A stretch of DNA of 64,000 nucleotides from NCBI GenBank assembly GCA_963978545.1, contig OZ021722.1, forward strand, positions 35,109,365-35,173,364, in the 5' to 3' direction. The notes under the pieces were generated by a model. It saw only the letters and a list, made by a program, of their open reading frames with translations. It had not been told where the DNA came from and ran no database searches. Of this stretch, positions 24,801 to 36,800 are shown piece after piece; position 1 is the first letter of the stretch, and each line of letters begins with the position of its first letter. Source of the DNA: Linyphia triangularis. Its lineage: Eukaryota; Arthropoda; Arachnida; Araneae; Linyphiidae. The position numbers were made by a program, and so were the translations under genes.

Positions 24801-27800
24801 TTTGCTGTATATAGCCTTTATATGAAAATGTTGTATATATATGAAAATAATAAGTTTAAGGATGTTTTTTAAATTCATATTTCCTACATTGAAAATAAAA
24901 TGCAAATCATCTTTAACAGAGAGGCAATCCACTGATAATTCATTAGAAAACGTTCTGATTACTCAATTTGCTAACTTCATGACTTAATAATTTTACTGCT
25001 TCTTAACTTATACAAGTATATATTCCATTTTCCTAATAGCTTTATCTTATGTATTACAGTGAAACCATTGTATATCATTGCACTTTTTAAAATGGATGAA
25101 GTGATTTTTATCCATGAATAATATTAAAAAAATCTCATTAGAAAGTGTTACTTCTAATTCAGAGAAATGTTTCAACAACTTCCTTGTGGTGGAGAACAAC
25201 ATTTAACAAGGTATATTAAAATACAATCATAAAGAAACAGAAAAAAAAAAAAAAAGCTCTACCTTAATTGGGGATGGGATTATTTTATATATTATTTAAG
25301 TTGAAAAACAATTATAAATTTTTAGCATATTAAATTGCCATTCTTTTTGAAAAAATTACTTTCTTCTAACCTTAATAATAAACAGAAGGTAACCTTCATT
25401 CAGAACGTAAATGTCAGACTCGTTCCGAATTGGCAACAAAAGTATTTGGCACGACAGTACTGTTGCAAAACTAATAAAAATAAAAAAGAATAAAAAAACT
25501 TTTTTATAATCAATGTAAACTGCAACATTCCAAAAACTATGATGGTTTAATTTGGAAAACAAGGAAAAGGAATGCTTTCGTGTTTACAATATAAAAATAT
25601 AGTTCAGTAACACGCAGAAGTTTGCAAAGAACATTGGAATAGGAAAGTGGTATAAGGAAATCAAAATTACTTCAAAATAATAATCAACGCAAAATCATAG
25701 ACAGTTAATCGTAATAAATATTAAAATATAACTTCCGCTGCATATCAACACTTAGTGATGTGATTCACTTGTCTCGGCGACAATTTTGAATCCATCATTG
25801 GCGTCTGTTTGCTTGTGTTGGAAATTGAAATAACCTCCTTTTCTTTTCAAAATCTTTGTATTTAGTCGCACTTGAGCAATTAGAGGACAAACAACAACCC
25901 ATTTTACAAAAAATATTATAGAAAAACGATCACTTTTTACAAATACCAAAGGAGGAAAGCGCACATTCATCCAACTCAAAACCACGTCGAAACATGAATT
26001 GCGGCAACCCTTACGACACAAAATGGCGTTCGATCCGGCCTTCCTTTTATAGGGGCTCTAGATATTGCATACTGTTGGGGGGGGGGGGGACAAAAAAATT
26101 CTAATTCTTTCAGGATGAAATTTTTTCTGAAAAAGGGCAGGAAGGGCGCTATTTTTATAGAAAAAGGGCATGAAGGGCGCTATTTTTATAGAAAAAGGGC
26201 AGGCAGGGCTCGCCGCCCCTCGAAAAATGCTTAGGATGAACTCTGGACTTGTGTGCAGTTTGACCATTTGAAGTTGCTTAGAAAGATCTTTTTTGGAAGA
26301 TCATTAATGTTAAATCTTGTATTTTATTGCTGAGAGATATAATGTATATCCATCATATATAACACCTCATGTACATCCATTATAGAAAATTCACTTGAAC
26401 TTATTTAGCAAAATTTATTTTTTACCAAATAATAGGAATTGTGTAAAGTGGAGAACTACATCTTTAAATCAGTAATATGTTTATTTGAGTTTAAACATAC
26501 ATGTGATTCTTCCGCGAATTAGCGGAAATCCGCGAATTTTTTTACGTGAATTAGCGGAAATCCGCGAATTCATCATCGGCTGAAAATCCCGTTATCCGTT
26601 AAAATTTTGGAATTAGATTAGATAAGTTTTAAAAAAATATTCAGAAATCGTTTTGAAATGTCAGCCTTTTCCTTCGTTCCCTAAAATGTTTTATTATTTC
26701 AACTGACGTGTCAAGGCCATTCTATCGATTTCCTTTTTTCATAAAAAAGAATGCCCAGTGCGCTCGTTTCCCACTGTCCTTTTTCCACTATAGTTCAGGA
26801 CTTGTTTTAGTCTGAACTAACTTGGTTAAAGAATAGTTCAACCGGTTTTCGATGCTGTTGCCTTTGTCACGTGGTCTACATACATGTGATTCTTCCGCAA
26901 ATTTGCGGAAATCCGCGAATTGCATCAAAATTATCCATCATCCACTAAAAAACTTATGTCAATTTTGAAAATAGATGTATTAATTTTTTTTCGGAAATTG
27001 TATTGAAAAGTCTGCTTTCGTCCTTCATTCCCTTAAAATGTTTTTAATAAAAATCCTATTCAAATTCAAAATCTCAAACTAAATTAAAAAATTTATAAAA
27101 TTTGGCAATTTATCGCCGTGTTTTTTTTTGCAAAAAAAGGTATTCTCACCAATTTGATTTTTAAAAAATTCCAGTGGATTGAATCGTGAATGACAGGTAA
27201 TCGGACTTTTTCTGTATTTAACTGTTATTACAAGGTGTCCAGTAGTTGGGAAATTTATTTGAATTTTTGGCATCTCGGGAAAATCGTGGATTATGCTTGA
27301 AATTTGTATTAATGTTGGAATTTCCGGTTGAATTCAGAAATTTGACACTCCTCTTCAGTATCGGAAAAAGTCGTCTTATATCGACGTTTTTCCACAATTT
27401 TCCCATTGATCTCGCGGATCGAAAGTAGTTTCTCCTTCCCTCAGAAATGTTATCTTTAAACATGGTTCTATTCGAAGATTTTTGACCGAAATTTCGAACA
27501 TGCCGGAGATCGATGGAATTTCCTGACAAACACGAAATCTGCACACGTTTAAACTCCGCCAAACCACCGATGGAATGAATACTTTTCCTCTGAATTTTTC
27601 TTTAATATCATAGCTTCTATCTGCATTATTTATGTTGATATGCGATGGACATTTTGCTGAACGTTACAGTGATGAAATGGCCGTTTTCCCGTGATTATGG
27701 CAGACGCTATCGCTGAGAATTACTTTGTTGCATGATGATAAATTTTGTCTGAAATACGGATTTCCGCTCTTTTCTTATTAAAATTTCGATTATTCTTGAG

Positions 27801-30800
27801 ATCGATACTAATCTACATTACAATCTTATTGAGCTTGCTGTCAAATCTGACAGCCATGGATCTTATGTGCGTTCAGACTTCCTCAAACCTCCGATGTAAT
27901 GGCCAATTTTTCTACAGATTACCAATCTCTATCGCCATTATTTACGTTGGTGTATGGTACTTCGTTTCGCTGAGCGTTGCGCTGGCTTAAGGTCTGTATT
28001 TACGTAAATTTACGCTGCTACGGCGGGCAATATCGTCGAAATTTACGTTGTTATGGTGTTCATTTTTTCCAATTGTTGCTTTAATGTAATTACTCGGATT
28101 TTCGCCGATACGGTGGCCGCTATCGCCGATATTTACTTTGGAGTAATGGTAATTTTCAACTAGGGGCTTAAGCCGTTTTAATAGTAGATATTGCGAAATT
28201 TGCGGCGCTCTTTAGGTGTCATTCGCCTAGGTTTCCGGTGATAGGATAGCCGCTATGCCTGTGATTAGTGTTTGTGTGAAGATCAGTTTTGCCTTTTGAT
28301 TTGAATATATACAGAATTACTAAGATTTTAATTTAATTTTGTGCACAAAATTCGACCCAATTGTCCAATTTTACTGTATATTCTTATTTAAAATTGCAAT
28401 TTTAACTGCTATAATATATAAAATAATGTATTTTATCATAAAAAAAAAATTAAAAAAATTTATATTTTAACTTGAGCCATTAATAATAGTTAAAAAGTTA
28501 AAGCATTTTTTTTATATAATTGTTTAAAATTGGCTTTTTCAACTGTGGAAATTTGAAGTTTTTTGCTTGGGTACTGTGTTATGGTCAGTTACATGTAGAA
28601 TCTCCCTCCCTTAGTACTTATCAACAGAAATGTTAGTGATAAGCAATTATTTTCAAAGAAAAAACTAGTGCCAAAGAAAACTGAAAGAAAGAACTACAAA
28701 AGTTGCCAAATTACAGAGAAATGTTCGCCTGATAAAAAAAAATCCTAAGTTTCAAACTATCCTACCACATTCGAATCTTATACTTAAAATGAAGCTGTTT
28801 ATTCCAATGCGGCTGATGTTTAGTACAAACTATTAAAGTGTACACCTAGTAACATTCCTTGTGTTTTTTGTCTGCTTAGAATTAGACCTTCATATTTATG
28901 ACTTGGTAAAATATTTTGTATCTTTTTTTTTTTCTCAGTCTCAAGTAAGAGCCTTTAAAAAATCCTCTCTTCCTATTTTTAATATAACAACCCAATTCTT
29001 TTCTAATAAGCCATTTCTTATTTTCATACAATTTTTCTAATTTCTAAAATTAGTTCAGCACACTATTAAGTGGGGTATACTTTGGAAAATATGGTGATAA
29101 TTGGTCGCAAGAGGGGTCCTTGAACGTTTTTTGATGATGTTTGAATTTTTATTAGAAATTTTGCTGGACACCCTGTATTATAATTTCTGAATGTGTACAA
29201 AAACATTTAAGTCAAGTTAAATTTTTCAGTTATGATTAATACATGAACACAGTTGTCTTTATTTAATTATTGTGTGCGTGTCAATCACAATGAGACGTGG
29301 TTGTTGTAGAGTTAATAATTGAAATCAATCTTATATCCAAAATTTAACTAAAATTTGTATTGAATTTTGTGCGCTATATGTTTTTATGTATTATGCTGTA
29401 AAATGACGAAAAACATTTCAGCTAATTTTTTGCTTGACTAATCACATGTATGTTTAAAGTGTTAGGGGACTCTTTGCCAGGACAAGTTAACTCATGCCCC
29501 ATATTGACACATATATTACCCTCCTATAGAGTACCAAAATACCCTTCACATAGTTCCCTCTCCTCTTAATACCAAAATATTCTCTATTATAGTTCCCTCT
29601 CATGGGGTACCAAAATAAAGAAATTTAATTTTGATTTTCAGCAATTGTAAATAAACTATTTGTCAGAAGTGGAGGTCTTTGCCTTTTAATTGGTTTATTA
29701 GTTATCAATTTTGGTTTTGCATAAAGGGAGAAAAAGGAATTGTCACAAAAATAATACTGTCCAGATAAAATGTAAGTTATTGAAATACATCAATCTGTGT
29801 ATTGGAAATAAATCTTGTTTGGTATACATTTGTTATTTCTGAATTGTCCATTGGAAATTTCATAAACTGCAATATTTGCTAAATTTATTATTTCAAGCAA
29901 ATAAGAACAGTGTGGTTGCGGTAGAGGGGGGGGGGGGGACCTTCTACTTAATACAGAACTATATTTTTAACAAAAATCATTATTTTTTTCTAAATCATTA
30001 ATGATTAACTTAAAGTTTTCTATTTCAAGCTGGACTTTTTTTTTCTTTAAATATATTTTTCTCGTCTTTGTGCTATGTTTTGAACTACAGTGAATTATGT
30101 GTATAACGATACTGTCTATAAATAAGAATAAACCTGCATATAATGTTATTGTTTTATTCCACATAATTACTATTCATTCAATGTATTTTGCATCTGCTCA
30201 CTGCAATAATCTCTTTGTTGATGCACTTGTCTATAATGACAATTTTACCTCTTTGAAAAGCGGATAGTATATCCAGATCTTTTTGTCTTGGAAAACAAAA
30301 CATCCATTGGTTCGATCTAATTCAACAGGCTTTTGTTTCTACATTGTCAAAAGTTTTGAATGTGCATTTGATCTCTTAGCAGTTGAATTGCTAATTATTG
30401 TTCATTAATTAGTCATTATATTAAGTAAATATGTTAAGATAATAAATATTAAGTTATTTAAATAAAGTAAAATTGGATCTCTAAATGCAATCTAACATAT
30501 TTCATAAATATTATTTCAAAATATATTTCATATATTTTTTACATACATCATAAATATTGTATGCACAAAAAGCTCAAACTGTTTGAGTAAAACCTGTCTA
30601 TAATAGAATTTTTTATAAATCCTTACATTATCGCTATAGAACGTTTTATGTACAACAATCACCTCTATATAACAATATTTTTCTATATCCCTACAGTATC
30701 GTTATGGATAAGTTTTATTGTATATAGTATCATTTTTTACATTAAAATTAGAATCGCAAATAAGATATAGCATTACAGTACGAGATCTTTTATTGTGCAG

Positions 30801-33800
30801 GTGTAAATTAAACCATGATTGAAGACATTTGAAATTTTCTTCAGGTAGCAATAAAACATTTGAAATTTTGTTTCAAATTAAATAAAGAACATAAAGAATA
30901 AATATCTACTTGAAGTGAATCTGCATAGTTAATGTTGCACATATTTCTTATGTTTATGTTTGGGAATAATTGAGTTTCTGGACTGTTAAAACAGTGACCC
31001 TAGGATTGAAATGACAGAATTGTATCCTAGGAATTAATAATTTTAATGTGTGTGTAATGTAACGTTTGTAACTTTAGATTTGGTTGTAGAGTTTTTAATA
31101 CATTTTTTCCTGTTAATATATAAGTTATCTAAGAATGTATGAGATAAAAATGAAAAGCTATTATGAATTTTAGGCACCAGTAGATTTGTGGTTGATAGTT
31201 TATACTTCCTGTAAACAAAGTTTTGGATTTTCTGAATTTTAAATTAAATATTCTTAGATGTTTTAAATTTCTGTTTTTAAATATTTTCAGGCTCCAAGAG
31301 CAAAGATGAACCAACAAAGGTCTCGTCGATTCCGTGGCTCCAAGGAAATGGTTGAAAAAGTGGACTTAATATCCAAACTAAGAGAAGAACTAAAAGACAA
31401 AGGTGTTGAGTTACCGCCTCAGAAACCCAAAGAAGAACACTTTGATAATAATTGCATTACACCTGTAGGTTCTTTATAAATGTTCATTTTTTTCTCTACT
31501 GAAATGTATGCAGTTGCAATAACCTAACTCCCTTCTTGTAATATTTGTTTAGCAAGTGATTCGTTTTTTTGAGGTTATCACTGATGTACTTCTTTATTGT
31601 GCTCCCAATATTTTTAATAAAGAACTACTATTAAATTACAAAATCACATTAAAAATAATATATTTATTATTAGTGTATGTTAGTATGAGTTGTAAATGAT
31701 GTTTGTATATTCACTTTGTATTTGTAAATTCTAATATTTTTAAAGAATTTTTTTTTTATTAAAAAATGAGAAAACAATTGTTATATTTTAAATCCAAATT
31801 TTCTTAAATTATCTAAAATATTTTTGTTTTGTGTTTTTATTGGATGTGTAGAATGAGGAACTTGCACAAGTCAGGAAAATGAATATTTTTTGTATTTTCT
31901 AGCGTTATCCAACGAATATATTTGAGCAGTGCAATTATTTTTTATCTTTCTGCTTTCAATTAATCAAAAATCGAGTTTGAAATCAGTAGAAATCAAAGTG
32001 AAAGTCACGTGACCAAAAACGCATAAAAAAACAGTGATATGGTTACGCAAAGAAAAAGCCCCAAAACGAAGGAAAATCCATTTTCATTCTTTCTCTAAAG
32101 CAGGTTTTAGACTGGTTCATTATCTGCGCGTTGACGTTCCACGTAAAAGTGGCTTTTTCCCGCCAAATCGCAAAGTGAAAAATTAAATATTTTTTTAACT
32201 ATCTATCCGAGCTCAAATTTTTGAAAGAATGGTATTGTTTTTCATGATTTTTTCTCTACTTTTATTTAAAAATAAAACCAAAAAACGTGAAAGTTCCTCG
32301 TTACTATTTTTTAATTTAAATAAAAAATCATTCCTTGTTATTTCCTGAAAAATCAGCTTTGAGCCTGTTAATTTGTAAAGTGTAAAATAGTTTAAATTTG
32401 ATTTTGGTCTTAAAATATGATAAAACATTTTAACTACTTTATCCCTTGAAATATTGATAATTTCAAGCTTTTTAACTCCTAGAATATTACAGCTCTAGCA
32501 AAGTCATTGCGCTTTGCAGAACTTAATAAACAATTCTAAAAATTATTAATTGGGATAATTAAATGAAAGTAATTGATCTAAATATTTTGTCAAGTAACTG
32601 TTAACACAGAATGATTTTAATATTGTGGACAAAAATTTTCTTTTCTGATTATGATAAAAATTGTTTTTTAAATAAGGAAGTTCCTATATTCTGAAAGTGT
32701 TTGTCTTTTAGGGAACTCCATTTATGACTCGACTTGCAAAGTGCCTCCATTATTACATTCATGATAGGCTGAACAGTGATCCCGGCTGGAGAGATATTGA
32801 AGTTATTTTATCAGATGCTAATGCCCCTGGTGAAGGTGAACATAAAATTATGGACTTCATACGAAGGCAAAGAGGTAAAAAAATGTTTAATAAATTATAT
32901 TGGAACTTATTCTTTATTAGTTAGTCTTTTACTTCTATTGATGAAAATATTATATGCAATTGATACTTTGGATGGAATAGTTAAGTTTGCGAATTCGGAT
33001 TTTATACATATGCTCTTTTTCGATCAGATGGGAGTTCTCTTAGTTTATAATGACAATGAAATTAAAATATATTCTGTTAGATTTTGATAATAAATTGTAA
33101 ATATTTAGCAAAATAATTCTATTTAAATATAGGAAAAGTAAAATAAAAGTTAAATAGTTAAAACTATTCTTATCTGAGTTGAATTATGCCATTTTTAATG
33201 TGTTATTAAATTACTGTTTTACAGCTAATCCTGAACATGATGCTAACACCCGTCATTGTCTATGTGGTGCAGATGGTATGATTTTCTTTTTATGTTTGAA
33301 GTACAGTAATGGCTCCATTATTGTGCAGAGTGATATTTCTTTGGTCTTCAAAACTGGCACTTTTTTTGTACATAAGATTTTTGTTGTTGAAATGAGCAAT
33401 TTGGTCACTGTGATGTCATATCACAGTTCCACAGGCATGCATTATAAGAATTGCAGTCACTCTACCAAACATTGGAATAAAGCTTCTGTGTTGGCTGTGT
33501 TCTTTGTGCTTTTGCCTGCAGTGTAACCAGTTTTCTTCATTGAATTATCTTCAAACAGATCATTCTTTTGCAGTCTATACTTACATCTGTGCATGCCCAA
33601 CATGGGGATGAATTCAAATGAAAATATTGAAGATTCCTCCATTTGTAGTAATAACAAACGCACAAAAAAAGATATCTATTAAGCCTTGTATAACATTAAA
33701 GAGAACTTTTATCCTGCATGTACTTTACAGTGACAAAAGGCAGTCTTCCATGCGTGACATTATGTCAGTTTACAATATTCAAGAATGTCCTTTAAAAAGA

Positions 33801-36800
33801 AAACTACAAACAAATGAAACAATCAAAATTCAGTCAAACGTAAAGAATGTGCCCATTAACATTGAAATAATCTTTTTTCTTTTTCTAAATATACCAGAAA
33901 ATATTTCTCTTTTTGTCACTTTAAATGAATATGAACCTCTTTTTAGTTGAATGTTTTTGATTAAGCAAGCAGACAATTTTTACATTTATCTTTGTACAAT
34001 TGATCTTCTAGAAGGGAATGTTTTAAATTATTCACTTCAATTTAACCTTAAAGAGTAAGGAGAAAGCATTTTTTTAATATTAAAACAACTGCATCATATT
34101 AAATCATTTTTTGGAACAAGGATAGTGTTTTCTCCAGCTTTAGGAGATAAAAGGCCTGCCATTGTAGCTCATAATTTTTTAACAACTATCATAGTAATGG
34201 AGAAATGACATTTAATTATCTCTTTTTAATTTAATATTAGGTATTTAATGTACTATAGGTACTTTGTAACTAACTATACGTACTTTCAAGAATTTGTTAT
34301 ACGATTTATTTTAGTACATTTTCTAATTTAAATTTGTTTTATATTTTAGCTGATCTTATAATGCTTGGTAAGTTATTTGCTTTCTATAATTTATTTATTG
34401 CTACATTTTTTTTATTGTTGGTATAAAAAGATAATTTTTCTCATCTTTTAATTTTTATTTTTTTTTTACTTAGTCAAGCAATAACTTAAAGCATAGTCTA
34501 TTGAAATTAATTTAATTTCTCTTTCACATGATTGGATATGAAATACAAAATTTGTCCTGTTTGATTGTTAGTCATTCAGAAGAATTTATATTTCCATTTA
34601 AAGAACTAAATGTAGAATTGTTAAAATACATTTTTAATAAAAATTTGTTTAAGTGACTGTCAAAAAGTTATTATACTAAGATCTTTTGTAATGACATGAT
34701 TTCTTGTAGTTCAATATTATTAGTGTTAATTAAAGATTATTTGTATGATTATATTTCAAAGCTTTTTTTTTTATTGCAAATTGAACTGGATGGAATAATA
34801 AATATTGAAAGATTTTTTTAAGAAATTATTCCTAAAATTTTAATTTTTATTATTTTTTTAATAAGATCTCAATATTCTAATTTAGAGTAAAAACAATGAG
34901 ATGAAAGTTTCAGAGTTAACTTTAACTTAGTTGGTAAATCTGATTATATATTTTTTAAATTTTCTTTGGAATGCTTTTTTCTGTGGTGCAATTTAGTAAA
35001 TAACAATTTATCATGAACTTTTTAAAATTTATCTCTAAACAATATATGTGCACTGAATTTTAACTCCAAACCATACAGAAATATACCATACCATCACTAA
35101 AATTTTAATTGAAAGTAGTATATACACTAGTTATTTAAAAGAGGATATTAAAACTCTTCATATGTTACTTTAATCAAAATGTATTAGCTTCTTTTAAGTA
35201 TATTTTATTTTAAAAAAATCACACACACAAAAAATTAATCAAACTGTAGAGTTATTCTGTAATTAAATAAGTGTTTAGTATTCTTTTTATCTGTTCATTG
35301 TTAAAAATGTATATTGCATTTAAGGTTTTATTATTCTCAAACTGAATATAGCTATACAAACTAAAAGTTTTTTTTTTTTTTTTTAAAAAAAAGGATATAC
35401 TTTTCATTGGGTCAGTAAAACTTGAATTCTTTGAGAAGTTTTCATCACTCCACCACTGAAGTTCGATAACATTAACCAAAGATTTAATGCATAATTAACT
35501 ATAAATCACTGGTTTGAGTAAGGGGTTTTGTTATGAAGGAGATTTTTCTTTTTGTGTAGATCTATTTTTTTTCTTTCTAGGTTTGGCAACTCACGAACCA
35601 AATTTCACCATTATCAGGGAGGAGTTTAAACCAAACCAGCCGAGACCATGTGAACTATGTGGTCAAATTGGTAAAAGAATTTTAAACGTTCATATCATTT
35701 ATTGTTTTGTTATGAATAATCGTTTTTAAAATGTTAAAATGCTTAGCTTTCATGAAATGTTTATATGTTCTTTCAAAATTATAGAAAATATTCAAGAGGG
35801 CAGGAGGAATTTGATAGAATGAAGCCTACCGTTTTTTAATGTCATTCTTACTTTATATAATATTTCAGGAATTATTATTACAGAATTCTACTAACAGAAC
35901 ATCTGAACAAATTGATTATTAATTCAGTGGTTAAATACAAGGTATAAGATGGTACAGATTTACTCAGCTTTTGCTATTTTTGTGATGTAAAGGGATTTTT
36001 AATCAAGTATCATAGCAATCATTTAGAGCAGCATTCACCATTAAATGTTAAAGCTTTTCGCGGGGCGGTCACACAAAAAAATTAACCATTAATTTTTATC
36101 GATTTAACCATACATATCATTTCAGAAAAGTGGATGCAAATATTTTTTATCTTGATAAAATTACAATTGATATTTGATTTTTTTCCCCTTCAAATAAATA
36201 AAAAAATAATAGTTTTCATTATTTGTAAATCAAAGCCTAAAAAAGAAGTGAATCTTCTTTTTCAACACTGCGATTTGACCTAACTTATAATAAGAGTATT
36301 TAATCTCTTGCTTGTGACTCCCGAACTCAGTTCGGACAACGCAAATGCTTTTTCAAATGTATTCCACAGGCAAGGGATTAAGTTGTACTTTATCTTCTGT
36401 GGTGCAGGCGGGCCGCAGAAAAATCTGTTGCGGGCCAAATCAGGGCCGCGTAGTGGCTAACGCTGATTTAAAGTCTGTTACAAACTTTTTTAAATGTTTT
36501 ATATTTTAATTTGCATTTTTCCACTACAAATTGCTTCTTTCTTTCTATGCTTGGAACTTTTTAACAGACTTAAAATAGCTTGCTGAGTAAAACAAATAAC
36601 TGATTTTTACTTTTTAAAAATTGTGGCTTTCTGTAAAACATAAAAAATTTCTGTATAAAAAAAAAATTAAGTTTACTTCTAAATTTTTATTTTTTCTTTC
36701 TTTCACATTATTTTTTCAGTGAAATTTTAAGTAGTGATTATATAACTGTATTGAAATACTATATTTGAAAATGTGCTTGCACAGTAATGTTTTGCCTAGA

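Larger units (their letters stand above)
22642..26245. mobile_element. hAT-type element (CAGAGTTCATCC ends) in XRN2 intron 3, itself a host for other insertions
   Basis: The left end reads CAGAGTTCATCCTAG, and the reverse complement of the right end reads CAGAGTTCATCCTAAG. It is flanked by a perfect 8-bp duplication GACTTGTG (22634-22641 and 26246-26253), as in hAT elements. No transposase was identified in its own sequence. It contains the elements at 23484-23748 and 24037-26060 as later insertions. Near the right end it has a short tandem repeat of GAAAAAGGGCAGGAAGGGCG. Confidence 0.75.

Noticed and set aside
33179..33526. 115-codon frame running through XRN2 exon 6 into intron 6
   Set aside because: Only the 51-nt exon part matches XRN2; the frame begins in the upstream intron and the rest has no family resemblance. 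A GT donor at 33276 restores the conserved protein.
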